Assembly (NCBI RefSeq): GCF_000190635.1
Contig: NC_015172.1
Location: 1 to 64,000, forward strand
Length of the DNA: 64,000 bases
DNA from: Syntrophobotulus glycolicus DSM 8271
GTDB taxonomy: Bacteria > Bacillota > Desulfitobacteriia > Desulfitobacteriales > Syntrophobotulaceae
Direction: 5' to 3'
Position numbers and translations under genes: made by a program. Shown here piece after piece: positions 54,300-62,984 of this stretch (positions are counted from its first letter, which is position 1; every line of letters begins with the position of its first letter). Below the pieces are notes generated by a model that had not been told where the DNA came from, ran no database searches, and saw only the letters and a program-made list of their open reading frames with translations.

Positions 54300-54769
54300 T
54301 TATAGTTTCATTGTCATATCCATGCCCTGAGCCTGTTCTTCCAGGAGCGAGGACACTTCAATTACCTGGGGGTTCTGATAAAATTTCAGGTCACCGCGGA
54401 AGCCTTTCTTCAACAAGCTGAATTCTTCAGCCTCCGCAAGTATTTCGGGAGGACGCCGGGTGGCATCTCCTGATTCCATCTTACCCATTCCCCATTTTGA
54501 TGCCGTTGCTCCAGCTTTAGGATGATGTAACCCTCTGGTACAAAAGCGGGGTATCTCTGTAAAAATCCCCGTGTATCAACATAGGGATGTCCTTCCTTCA
54601 TGACGGTCATTTCCATAAGCTGCAGGGTGTCTGCGAGAGAAGTGCAGAACCAGCACTCACGATCTCCAAATCGCCGGATGCGCCCATCCTGCAATATTGC
54701 ATCCAGCCGGTCCTTTTGCGTGTAGTGGTACAGGCTGCCTTTTGGCGCCTCAATTCGTTCATATGCCAT
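54300..54769 (-). pseudogene. DarT/ADP-ribosyl-like small ORF, frameshifted
   Basis: From the ATG at 54769 the protein reads IEAPKGSLYHYTQKDRLDAIL, then DRECWFCTSLADTLQLMEMT and WNQEMPPGVLP, after which the frame goes wrong and stops at 54410. One base of shift near 54445 gives a natural continuation, EILAEAEEFSLLKKGFRG, QNPQVIEVSSLLEE, to a stop at 54300. Joined it would be about 156 residues. The YHYTQKDRLDAIL start is reminiscent of small ADP-ribosyl/DarT-like folds, but this is weak. A single-base deletion or sequencing error explains the break. Confidence 0.5.
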
Positions 54770-54782
54770 TGTATCCTCCCTG

Positions 54783-56483
54783 CTATGGCTTCTTAGGAGC
54801 GACGTGCCAGTCCTGCCACAAGTTGCCCCTTATGGTCAGGCTGTCTGTAAGGTTGGCCGACAGCATTCCATCCGGAGTCCACCCATCAATGAGCCATGTG
54901 TTAACGGTATATGCTCCGTCCGGCATCCAGATCGGGCTGAAATGGGTGCGGTTTTTGTAGGTGGAGTAAGGGTTTTGCTGAAGCTCAAATCGCCCCGATC
55001 CCATGCGCTCCAAGAGCCGCCAATAGGTTTCATAGGCAAATTCGGGAAAATAGCTGACCGCATTCTGCGGCTGGGTAACCGCCGAGCTTTGGTTGGAGCT
55101 GATACTTCCGGTGACGGTCTGGTTGATGCCATATCCCGATTTCATCGTTCTTCCGCTGGCAGTCGGATTCATGCTGTCGCATTTGATGCTCATGGCGGCG
55201 GTCAGGCTGGCACTGTAACGGTTCAGGTCAAACTCCCACCATCCGTGATCGCACCAATATCCGTTATCGTTTCCTTCATCGTCATAATCACTGTGCCACA
55301 CCCAATATTCCTGCCACCACGGCCGCCAGACACTCCAGCTTGCCGAGCTTTTTACCGCTCTGCTTGGTATGGCAGAAGCACGGAAGCTATCGTTGCGGTC
55401 ATCGGCTACGGGATTGGGCGGAGGGTTCTTATCAAGGTCAAGGATTTTGACGTTGAGGGTCATTTTCGCCGTACTGCCGGGACCGGATACCGTCACCTGA
55501 ATTGTCATGTTCTGCTCAGTATCGGGGGTTTTCCATTTTACCCACGCAAGCTGGCTATCGCCTTCGGGGTAGTAGACATTGCCCACACTGTAGGTTTGCC
55601 CACCGATATTAAAGCTGATGCGGGTGGGCCTGTCGGGATCGGACTGACCTCCGCTGATCCTCACCGCCGTGATGACATTGGTGTTTACCCGGTACTCATA
55701 ATCGTAGGCGTCAATCTGAGGTTCCTCTGGTTTCTCCGTAAAACGGACAATGCCAAGTCCAAGGCTGGACTTGATATCCGCATTGGATGCGGCGCTGCTT
55801 TTGCTGCCTCCCCATGCGGGATAGCCGAGGTCGCCTACCTCCAAAAACATGGCGAGGGGCAGATTCTTGTGGGTAAGAGACACCATTCTTCTGCGGAGCA
55901 GACCGCTAACCTGTTCATCATACAGGGCGGCTTCGGTAGCGGTGGTGGCAATCATAACTCCCTCAAATTTGTAGTAGGCAATGGGCTCCAAGAGGATTTT
56001 ATACTCACCGCCGATGAGAACATCGTAATTCATGCCTGTTACATCTGCAATGCGTTTGATGACATATTCCGAGCAGAAATACTTCTTGATGGCGGCAATA
56101 TTGTTGCTTCCGTTGGTACTGATAATGCGGGGTATGGTTTGAGCTGGATTGATATAATGGTACACACTTGTGGTAGGGCTTAATTGCTGACCGGAGCTAT
56201 AGGACAGTTTGCTTACCTTTCCAAAATGAACACGAATATTGTCCGGTTTCTTATTTGTAAAATCTACCGGCGTGGTGACCGTTGCGTGATCACTTGCCCG
56301 AACCACAGTAATACGCACACCCTCGTTACCGCCGCTCCATGTGTTGGTGCTGGTTCCGCTGCCCATGCCTCCACCGCCGCCATCGATATTTCCGCTGCCG
56401 CCGGTATCAGCAAATGCGGTTAGGGGGCAGAATAGGCAAAGCACCAGCATAAGACTGGCTATGCTCTTGAATAATTTCTTCAT
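54783..56483 (-). CDS. large secreted protein of unknown function
   Basis: The 566-residue protein has a signal peptide (KKLFKSIASLMLVLCLFCPLTAFA) and a glycine-rich stretch with GGGGGMGSG after it. A middle part has beta-strand patterns like Ig-type domains (ITVVRASDHATVTTPV; VTVSGPGSTAKMTLNVKIL near 330). A tryptophan-rich segment near 395-425 has WSVWRPWWQEYWVWHSDYDD. It lacks an LPxTG or transmembrane end. The place among pilus and secretion genes suggests a surface or fibre-associated role, for example a tip or adhesin protein. It is not recognised further. Confidence 0.7.
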   Translation of the reverse strand: MKKLFKSIASLMLVLCLFCPLTAFADTGGSGNIDGGGGGMGSGTSTNTWSGGNEGVRITVVRASDHATVTTPVDFTNKKPDNIRVHFGKVSKLSYSSGQQLSPTTSVYHYINPAQTIPRIISTNGSNNIAAIKKYFCSEYVIKRIADVTGMNYDVLIGGEYKILLEPIAYYKFEGVMIATTATEAALYDEQVSGLLRRRMVSLTHKNLPLAMFLEVGDLGYPAWGGSKSSAASNADIKSSLGLGIVRFTEKPEEPQIDAYDYEYRVNTNVITAVRISGGQSDPDRPTRISFNIGGQTYSVGNVYYPEGDSQLAWVKWKTPDTEQNMTIQVTVSGPGSTAKMTLNVKILDLDKNPPPNPVADDRNDSFRASAIPSRAVKSSASWSVWRPWWQEYWVWHSDYDDEGNDNGYWCDHGWWEFDLNRYSASLTAAMSIKCDSMNPTASGRTMKSGYGINQTVTGSISSNQSSAVTQPQNAVSYFPEFAYETYWRLLERMGSGRFELQQNPYSTYKNRTHFSPIWMPDGAYTVNTWLIDGWTPDGMLSANLTDSLTIRGNLWQDWHVAPKKP

Positions 56484-56549
56484 TGCGGCCTCCTTTTTGC
56501 AAAAGTAAAGGCACGGTCTGTTTCAACCGTGCCTTGTGAAAGTATTCTG

Positions 56550-57122
56550 TTATTCCCCCATATTGCCGACTTGTTTATTGATATCGCCGTCACCGTCTAC
56601 AGTTGTGCCTTGACCGCCACCGCCGTTATCGTCAATCCACCCGAAACCCGGCACATAAATCTTGCCGTCCTTGGTTTCGCCGCCCTGCGGCTGATTGTCG
56701 TTTTTTGGGGTATCCTTGGGCTTTTCCACCTTATCATGGTCGACGGGCTTGGGAGGCTCCGTGACCTTTTCGCCGTCAGGTTTCTGCGTGGGGTCTTTGA
56801 GCTGTTCCTCAGTATATTCCGGCTTGGTTGCATCGCTTTGGATGGTCTGTTCCGTGCCGCTGGAAACTGCACCGTTGTCGATGTTTGTCGGTTGGGTGGT
56901 ATCAGGCGGGGCTACGGTGCTCTCTTTTTCTTTCTCTGTGCTATCCGGCACCCTGGTGTCCACCGTCACATTGCTCACCTCGGAGCTTTGGGGCGAGGGT
57001 GGGGTATCCACCGGCTTTGGGGTTATGAATTGCTGTCCGATCAGTACCACAAGCACCGCACAGAGGGCGAGGCATCCGGTTACGGCCAGCCATTTCTTCG
57101 TTTTGGCATTCATATTTTTCAT
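56550..57122 (-). CDS. DUF6550-like membrane-anchored Pro-rich protein
   Basis: The 190-residue protein has one N-terminal membrane segment (WLAVTGCLALCAVLVVLIGQQF) and a long Pro/Thr/Lys-rich, probably unfolded region with many charged residues (PKPVDTPPSP; EEQLKDPTQKPDGEKV), ending in a small globular GKIYVPGFGWIDDNG motif. The architecture suits a spacer through the cell wall. It lies between the secreted protein and pseudopilin genes. The DUF6550 name is from memory and fits the C-terminal motif. Confidence 0.6.
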   Translation of the reverse strand: MKNMNAKTKKWLAVTGCLALCAVLVVLIGQQFITPKPVDTPPSPQSSEVSNVTVDTRVPDSTEKEKESTVAPPDTTQPTNIDNGAVSSGTEQTIQSDATKPEYTEEQLKDPTQKPDGEKVTEPPKPVDHDKVEKPKDTPKNDNQPQGGETKDGKIYVPGFGWIDDNGGGGQGTTVDGDGDINKQVGNMGE

Positions 57123-57230
57123 AAGAGTGTCCTCCTATTTGTTAAATTTTGATAGGTTCCTGTTAAGTCACACCCTACCACGAACTTTTCAAAAAGTCTA
57201 TCATTATTCCAAGAAAACTTCTCCGCAGGG

Positions 57231-57779
57231 TTAAAACCTCGGTGTGTATCCGGCGCTGGTCTTGACTTTGATCGTCATGGGGGGCAGCAGTTTTCCGCCA
57301 AAAGACACGGGAACCTCCAGCATGATGGTGCTGTCAGCTTCAAAGCGGGAGGAGGCTTGGTCGCCCGATGCAAAGGGAGCGTTTCGGATATCCACCTCCA
57401 GATTCCACACCTTAAATTCCAACTTGCCGTCCGGAGTGCGTTTTTCATGATAGCCGCCGCTGTAGGAAAGACCGAGTACACCATCCAGCCTGTCATAGAT
57501 ATCGCCGTAATCAATGCTTTCCTCAAAATCCTCGGCAATGGGCTGGTAGGCTCCCGAATAACCCTCCCGCACGCCGTGGTACACATCGTCGTAGTTGTCG
57601 TTGACGGTGGAGATAACAGCGGTCTGCACCGCATCCCGCACGCCCTGCGCTACGATTACAAGCCGGAAATATTCTGAAATGCCGGTAAAGATAATCACCA
57701 GCGACAAGGCGATGGCAATGATGAGCGGGAAGCCTGAGCCGCTTTTCCCTTGTAGGATTTGCTTGATTTTTTCCGTCAT
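57231..57779 (-). CDS. TadE-like pseudopilin 1
   Basis: The 182-residue protein starts with a short basic leader (MTEKIKQILQGKSGSG), then a hydrophobic helix FPLIIAIALSLVIIFTGISE and the following YFRLVIVAQGVRDAVQ, the pattern of TadE/prepilin-like proteins whose leader is removed by a prepilin peptidase. The rest is a mixed beta domain with acidic patches. It overlaps the following (upstream) pseudopilin gene by four bases. The processing site after the glycine is inferred. No prepilin peptidase gene is in the window. Confidence 0.75.
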   Translation of the reverse strand: MTEKIKQILQGKSGSGFPLIIAIALSLVIIFTGISEYFRLVIVAQGVRDAVQTAVISTVNDNYDDVYHGVREGYSGAYQPIAEDFEESIDYGDIYDRLDGVLGLSYSGGYHEKRTPDGKLEFKVWNLEVDIRNAPFASGDQASSRFEADSTIMLEVPVSFGGKLLPPMTIKVKTSAGYTPRF

Positions 57780-58171
57780 TTCCAGTAGACCTCGCTTTTT
57801 CCCGCTGCATCTGCTCTCAGCGTAATGGGGAACGAGCCAAACCCGGCAAAAAGCCCGATGTTGGTCTTGTAGGTGACCGTCACCGTGACTTCTTCATTAA
57901 GCTGAATCCTGCCGGTCTTGGACCATGTCACGGTGGGGGTCAGTCCGGTCTTTTCCCGCAGGAATTGTTCACGGCGGCCGGTTTCGCTGCCGATCTGACC
58001 GGAGATTTCCGCCTCCCGAATGAGTTCCACGGCAAAGGTGTCAATCTGCTGTTTTTGGATATACACCGGGAACACCTTCACCGCAAGGGCGATAACCAGC
58101 ATGGCACACAGCACCAGCACCGCCACATCAATGTAGCCTTCTCCGGCTTTGCTTTTCAGTATTTTCAGCAC
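57776..58171 (-). CDS. DUF4320/TadE-like pseudopilin 2
   Basis: The 131-residue protein has leader LKILKSKAGEG, then YIDVAVLVLCAMLVIALAVKVFP and a helix QKQQIDTFAVELIREAEISG, matching DUF4320, a TadE-like group found with ICE-encoded Tad genes. The C-terminal part forms strands (VTWSKTGRIQL; EVTVTVTYKTNIGL). It overlaps both neighbours by a few bases and is clearly cotranscribed with the TadE-like protein and the DUF3848 gene. Confidence 0.78.
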   Translation of the reverse strand: MLKILKSKAGEGYIDVAVLVLCAMLVIALAVKVFPVYIQKQQIDTFAVELIREAEISGQIGSETGRREQFLREKTGLTPTVTWSKTGRIQLNEEVTVTVTYKTNIGLFAGFGSFPITLRADAAGKSEVYWK

Positions 58172-58821
58172 ATGGTCACCCCCTGTTCAAAGGGGGCCTG
58201 CTCCTGTTCCGGCTCCCGGATGTAATCGCTTAATATGCGCCATGTACCCTTGCTGAAACTGGCCCTACGGACTTCTTGATTAAGCAGTTCCTCCGCGGTG
58301 ATTTCCCTCCCATACTCAGGACTGCCAGGATGCCCCATTATGCTCTGCCCGGACAGCAGAAGCTGTGCTTTTTCCGGAGTCAGATACACACTACCACCGG
58401 GAGTCAACATGTCGAGATTGGCACAGGGATGGTGTTCAATGAATTCCCGCACAGTGTTTTTTTTGTCTGTTGCGGGACCCGGCGTATATTCCGGGTCAAG
58501 AGCATAATCCTGTTCTGCTGTACCCTTGTCCATCAGACTCCAGAGCGCATGATTGAGTTCTTCACTGAAATCCACCGATTGCTCCGATATCCACTGATCC
58601 CTTGCGACCTCCAGCGGGTTTTCAAAACACAGGAGGTATTCCATATAGTCCTCCGGGTACCCACCACCGTACAGCTCGTTATAGACAAAGCGGGCGGCAG
58701 TAATCTCATCGCTTTTTCCGATGAGAACACCTTTGGAAAGTCCGTCCAGTTCACGGAGGTAATCGTTCCAGTTGCGGTCGAGTTTTTCCCGAAATGCATC
58801 TATCATCTGTTCTCGCTGCAT
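58165..58821 (-). CDS. DUF3848-like cytoplasmic protein
   Basis: The 218-residue protein has no membrane segment. It has helical blocks with DGLSKGVLIGKSDEITAARF near residue 26 and YPEDYMEYLLCFENPLEVARD near 56, typical of DUF3848 domains, common in ICE transfer regions. The ATG at 58821 is seven bases after AGGAGG; a GTG at 58827 is less likely. It is embedded between the TadC and pseudopilin genes. Function unknown. Confidence 0.7.
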   Translation of the reverse strand: MQREQMIDAFREKLDRNWNDYLRELDGLSKGVLIGKSDEITAARFVYNELYGGGYPEDYMEYLLCFENPLEVARDQWISEQSVDFSEELNHALWSLMDKGTAEQDYALDPEYTPGPATDKKNTVREFIEHHPCANLDMLTPGGSVYLTPEKAQLLLSGQSIMGHPGSPEYGREITAEELLNQEVRRASFSKGTWRILSDYIREPEQEQAPFEQGVTMC

Positions 58822-58833
58822 TTGCACACCTCC

Positions 58834-59706
58834 TTAAAACATCCCGCCGAGGGATGTGATGATTTCATAGACAATAATCGCCATGTAGGTCATGAGAAAG
58901 CACATCAGCATGGCAAAGGAAAATACTCGGATTTTGGGCGGAATCTTCATGGCCTGCGCTTTAAGCCGCTGGAGTTCCAGTTGCTTCATGTCGTGTGCCA
59001 GCATCTGAAAATACATCCCGCCGTCATCTCCGCGAAGTACGCCAATCAGCCCTCGCGTGATATCCGAGAGCATGGGCGAATTGAACCTTGACTCGAACCT
59101 CGTCAGTGCCGCCTCGTAGCTGGAGGAGCGCATATCTGCAGTGAGGATATCAAGCTCTGCGGAAAAATCTTCTCCCGCATTTCTCTTGAAATTCTCCAGC
59201 ATGGACAGCACATCCCGGCTGGCTTTCAGCTCCTGGGTGATGGTTGCAACGAAGCGGGGCAGTTCCTGTTCGATTTTGCCTCGTTTAGCTGCCAGAGCCT
59301 CGTCCGCCTTGCGTATCTCTTTGAAATAGACCAGCACGGCAGCAAACAGTACAATGGGTGTCAGCAGCGGGAGGACGATAAGGCAGGGAATGATGCAAAG
59401 CGCAATACTCATTGCCTTGACGATTGCCATTGCCGTGAACAGCTCCGGCGAGTCGGAAAGTCCTGCCGCCGACAGCACATTTTCCATTCTGCTTTTCTTG
59501 TACTCATCCATGCGGAGGTAGCGGGAAAGCTGGACGGCGGCGTTTCGCAGCAGTGCATCGGTGGCTTTGGGTTTTGCCTTGGCCTGCTTACCCGCCGACA
59601 GCATCGCCTTTTGGGTGGCGAGAGTGGGCAGCCGCAGCAGATCGGCGGTAATGAAAAAGAGCCCTGCCGACAGGAGGACTCCAAATAAAAAGATGTAGAT
59701 TGTCAT
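58834..59706 (-). CDS. tadC: TadC-like pilus platform protein
   Basis: The 290-residue protein belongs to the type II secretion F (GspF) family, the inner-membrane platform of Tad pili. Membrane segments lie at the N-terminus (IYIFLFGVLLSAGLFFITADLL), near residue 105 (IALCIIPCLIVLPLLTPIVLFAAVLVYF) and at the end (FAMLMCFLMTYMAIIVYEIIT). The cytoplasmic part has QELKASRDVLSMLENFK and SDITRGLIGVLRGDDGG, typical of TadB/TadC. The ATG at 59706 follows AGGAGG. It is 10 bases after tadB. Confidence 0.88.
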   Translation of the reverse strand: MTIYIFLFGVLLSAGLFFITADLLRLPTLATQKAMLSAGKQAKAKPKATDALLRNAAVQLSRYLRMDEYKKSRMENVLSAAGLSDSPELFTAMAIVKAMSIALCIIPCLIVLPLLTPIVLFAAVLVYFKEIRKADEALAAKRGKIEQELPRFVATITQELKASRDVLSMLENFKRNAGEDFSAELDILTADMRSSSYEAALTRFESRFNSPMLSDITRGLIGVLRGDDGGMYFQMLAHDMKQLELQRLKAQAMKIPPKIRVFSFAMLMCFLMTYMAIIVYEIITSLGGMF

Positions 59707-59716
59707 GAGCGTCCTC

Positions 59717-60646
59717 CTATCTTCGATATTCGATGGGCTGCGTGAGCTTGATGACAAACGCCGTAGAAACGAAAATCACGGCGGCGCAAATGGTCAGAAT
59801 AATCTGCCCCAGCGGTGTGTGCATCAGCGTGTGGTACCAATCCTTGTTCAAAAAATACATGAGCGGGATATTGCCGACGACGAGAACCTGCATGATGATG
59901 AATTCCTTTCTCGGCTCAAACACCATGTTTTCCAGCTCACCGTTAACCACCCGCATATCGGACAGCTTGCTGACGATAGGGGTCAAGGTGGTCTTGAGGC
60001 TGCGGTCGTGCTGGCAGGCAATGAGGGCATCACACCATTCGACATATACAGCGTTGTCGATGCGGTCTTTCAGGTCATGGAGCGCTGCCGTCACATCGGG
60101 GTCAACCAACCTGACACGGGACACAAACCCTTTGAAAACCGATAGCACGGGAGGGTTAAGATACGGCAGATTTTCGTCTACTGCCGTCAGGATGTCCTCG
60201 TTTCTGAGGTAGGCTGTGGTGATGATACTGAGCGCTGTTTCCAGCTCCGCCGCAATATCCCGCTTGAAGTGGCTGGCTGTGAGCTTTACCCACCAGAAAG
60301 GCAGGAACATACAGCCTACCGCCATCACAGGAACAAGGAAAAAGTTCGAGAGCATGATGGCGATGGATGCGCCCACGGCAAAGCACAGCAGAGACAGGGC
60401 ACAGAGCATGGGAAAGCGTGCCGTCCTGCCTGTTACCTTGAGAATAGACTGCACCTCGGCAATTTCCCGGCGCAGATAGGACTGCTTTTTCCTGCGGGTG
60501 AATTCACCCACTTCGTCGCGGAGAGACTTGGGCCTGTCGGTGAGCTTTCCGAACACTGCCGTGGTGAACTCTATCGGAGTAAGGCCGAGTAAAATAAAAG
60601 AGCCTGCTATCATTCCGATGCAGGCGATTAAGAGTACCGTTGTCAT
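59717..60646 (-). CDS. tadB: TadB-like pilus platform protein
   Basis: The 309-residue GspF-family protein pairs with TadC. Membrane segments: VLLIACIGMIAGSFILLGL at the start, MLCALSLLCFAVGASIAIML near residue 76, and two at the end (VLVVGNIPLMYFLN and IILTICAAVIFVSTAFVI). The cytoplasmic middle has ELETALSIITTAYLRNEDIL near 137 and YVEWCDALIACQHDRSL near 200. The ATG at 60646 overlaps the cpaF stop (ATGA); a longer frame to 60856 lies in cpaF and is rejected. Confidence 0.88.
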   Translation of the reverse strand: MTTVLLIACIGMIAGSFILLGLTPIEFTTAVFGKLTDRPKSLRDEVGEFTRRKKQSYLRREIAEVQSILKVTGRTARFPMLCALSLLCFAVGASIAIMLSNFFLVPVMAVGCMFLPFWWVKLTASHFKRDIAAELETALSIITTAYLRNEDILTAVDENLPYLNPPVLSVFKGFVSRVRLVDPDVTAALHDLKDRIDNAVYVEWCDALIACQHDRSLKTTLTPIVSKLSDMRVVNGELENMVFEPRKEFIIMQVLVVGNIPLMYFLNKDWYHTLMHTPLGQIILTICAAVIFVSTAFVIKLTQPIEYRR

Positions 60647-62175
60647 GCGCTTTGCGCCTCCTTTCCCCGCAAGCTCTCGATGACCGCCTGGGGCATACCA
60701 TTTTCCAGCAGCCGCTTGGCAAGGCTCTCCGAGATGGCATTGATCTGTTCGTGGTGTCCCTCGATGATGAATTTGCCGTCCTCCATGCGGTTTTCGGTAA
60801 TGATATACTGGAACAATGGACGGTAGTTTCTTGTGCCGTCCGGGAGGATCTCGCACTCCTGAATCTCCATCATGCGGCGCTGCTTATTTTCAAGCTGCTT
60901 GCAGAACACCACAATGGGGTAGGCTTCGGTGACATAGTCCATAAGGGTCTGGTCGGACATATCCACCGCACGTTTGCACAGGGACACCATGCGGCGATAG
61001 GTAGCCTCGCAGGAATTGGAGTGGATGGTGGTCAGCACCGCAACTCCGGTTCGGGCGGCTTCCTGGGCGGCATTGGCCTCGGCGCCTCTCATTTCGCCCA
61101 CTACGATAATATCCGGATTAAAACGGAGCGCATAGTCCAGGAGGTTGGTTTGATCGATGCGCTGGCGGTCATTGTCGCTGTCGCGGGTCAGGGTATGGAT
61201 GACCGAATTGATCACCTTACCGTCCTTTTCCCGAACCAATGCCAGCTCACGGGAACCGTTTTCAATGGTATAGATTCTCTTATTGTCGGGGACGGTTGTC
61301 AGCACCCAGCCCGCCACGGTGGTTTTGCCGGAGCTGGTGGCGCCCGCCACGCAGACCGATATGCCGTAGCGGATACAGAGGGATAAAAAGTCCAGCATGG
61401 GGTCGGTCGCCGTACCGCTTTTGACAAAATCGTCTTTCTTCATGCTCTGCGGGTTGACGATACGGATGGAGGCGGCGACGCCCACATCTTCATCCACGAT
61501 GGGACTTTTGAGAACGGCAATTCGGATGTTTTTAGAAAGATGCCCCAGCACGATGGGGCTGGCGTTGTCCAAGACCATGCCGCTGATGTGGAGCATCCTG
61601 CGGATTACATTGACAGCGTGCTGGGGGCTCTCAAAGCGTTCCTCCAGCTTGACCGTGCGGCCGTCCGAATATTGCACTTCAATGTCCCGCCACGAGTTGA
61701 TGTCGATTTCCTCGATTCCGGTGCCGAAGATATATTTCGTCAGAAATCCGAACTCCGCCATTTCGGTGTAGAGAGCATCCGCCAGCTTGCCGCCGCTCAT
61801 GCCGTTTACCGATACGCGACGGTCCTGAACGTACTTTGTGATGTAGCGTTTGAGCTGTGCCTTGGCATCCTCGCCGCCCGCAGTGATGAGGGTGCTGTAA
61901 TGTTCGGAGATGTACTCCTGCACATCGGCAAGGACTGATGAGAAATCCTTACCCTCTGCTTCAGGTGTGAAGAACAGCGTATGGGTGCGGTTTACCCCTG
62001 AAAAATCCACAGTGCGGTTCACCGTAGACTCCTGATCCATGGTGTTGCTCAAAGCGGGAGCCGTCGCCGGGGGTGTGGATGGTTGGTTTTGTGTCTGTTT
62101 TTTCTGCTCCTGTTCGGCCTGTGCCTTATTTTTTCCCTTGGCAAATGCCGGGGTATTTCTCTTTTTCCCTAACAT
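60643..62175 (-). CDS. cpaF: CpaF/TadA pilus assembly ATPase
   Basis: The 510-residue protein is a type II/IV secretion ATPase that drives Tad pilus assembly. The N-terminal ~60 residues are polar. Then a PilT-like N-terminal domain with LEERFESPQHAVNVIRRML, Walker A AGATSSGKTTVAGWVL near residue 290, Asp box VREKDGKVI, Walker B PDIIVVGEMRGAEA near 366 and His box TTIHSNSCEATYRRM near 392 follow. Both membership (CpaF/TadA) and integrity look sure. Overlaps with tadB and the CpaE-like gene show one operon. Confidence 0.95.
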   Translation of the reverse strand: MLGKKRNTPAFAKGKNKAQAEQEQKKQTQNQPSTPPATAPALSNTMDQESTVNRTVDFSGVNRTHTLFFTPEAEGKDFSSVLADVQEYISEHYSTLITAGGEDAKAQLKRYITKYVQDRRVSVNGMSGGKLADALYTEMAEFGFLTKYIFGTGIEEIDINSWRDIEVQYSDGRTVKLEERFESPQHAVNVIRRMLHISGMVLDNASPIVLGHLSKNIRIAVLKSPIVDEDVGVAASIRIVNPQSMKKDDFVKSGTATDPMLDFLSLCIRYGISVCVAGATSSGKTTVAGWVLTTVPDNKRIYTIENGSRELALVREKDGKVINSVIHTLTRDSDNDRQRIDQTNLLDYALRFNPDIIVVGEMRGAEANAAQEAARTGVAVLTTIHSNSCEATYRRMVSLCKRAVDMSDQTLMDYVTEAYPIVVFCKQLENKQRRMMEIQECEILPDGTRNYRPLFQYIITENRMEDGKFIIEGHHEQINAISESLAKRLLENGMPQAVIESLRGKEAQSA

Positions 62176-62984
62176 CCGAACACCTCCTTTGCAATTTTTT
62201 CAATCTCCCTGCGGAACAAGCGGCTGTCTTTTAGGGACAAATCAGCCAGCAGATTTCCTGCAAGGTACTGTTCCTCCAGCTCCTGAGAATGGATGATGGT
62301 AAAGGCTACCGAACCCAGCGCCTGACCGATCTGCTCCCTGGCCTGCTGGGGCTTTACGTTGCTGGCAACCTTGTATTGTTTATCAGCATCCCATTTGGAA
62401 TCCCGAAGCAGAGGGAGCTGGCTGGAGAGATAACTCACAGACTTGAGGTCTGCATTGGCAAGGCGCAGGACGCTGTCTGCCTCCATGAGCGCCACGGCGG
62501 AGAGAATGTCGTTGGCGATATAGCTGCCGCAGTCCACCACAACGAATGGGGCGATTTCCCGTAGTCCGTCCATCAGCTCCTGTGCCTGTAGCTGCTCATA
62601 GGGCGGATAGGTGTACTCGTTCTCACCCTTTTTCATGCCGAGGATGGTCAGGTGGCTGTTTTTCTTGAGGGTCACCAGATTGTGCTTGATGAGGGCTTCG
62701 GTCACATGGGTAGCGGCAAGGATACTGCCCAGCGAATGCTCACTCTCCAGATCGGAGGGAGGGCAGACACAGGGCAGCATGGGTGCGGTCATATCACAGA
62801 GCAGAAGTACCACGTTTTTCTTCCGGTCCGCAAGATGCTTTGCAATCTTCACGGCGGTGACCGTCTTTCCGCTGCCGGGAGAGCCCCAAACGGCAAGAAT
62901 GCCGCTCTGAGGCTCCTGCTCCGGTGGGGCATCTTCCCTGGCGGACTGGCGGGTGAAGATGCTCTTTTTCTTGAAATTCAGCAT
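62169..62984 (-). CDS. cpaE: CpaE/TadZ-like ParA-family ATPase
   Basis: The 271-residue protein has a MinD/ParA P-loop, AVWGSPGSGKTVTAVKIA near residue 32, DMTAPMLP near 65 and VVVDCGSYIAND near 137. Members of the CpaE/TadZ group place Tad machines in the cell. It has no N-terminal receiver domain, so it is a short form. The ATG at 62984 overlaps the cpaB stop. The usual TadZ site KGGxGKT is modified here (GSPGSGKT), which keeps the second Lys but loses the signature first Lys. Confidence 0.85.
   Translation of the reverse strand: MLNFKKKSIFTRQSAREDAPPEQEPQSGILAVWGSPGSGKTVTAVKIAKHLADRKKNVVLLLCDMTAPMLPCVCPPSDLESEHSLGSILAATHVTEALIKHNLVTLKKNSHLTILGMKKGENEYTYPPYEQLQAQELMDGLREIAPFVVVDCGSYIANDILSAVALMEADSVLRLANADLKSVSYLSSQLPLLRDSKWDADKQYKVASNVKPQQAREQIGQALGSVAFTIIHSQELEEQYLAGNLLADLSLKDSRLFRREIEKIAKEVFGC

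Noticed and set aside
54804-56183. 459-codon plus-strand open frame
   Set aside because: It is antisense to the secreted protein gene, which has a signal peptide, ribosome site and operon context; the plus-strand frame has none of these.
60640-61386. 248-codon plus-strand open frame
   Set aside because: Shadow of cpaF, whose ATPase motifs are intact on the minus strand.
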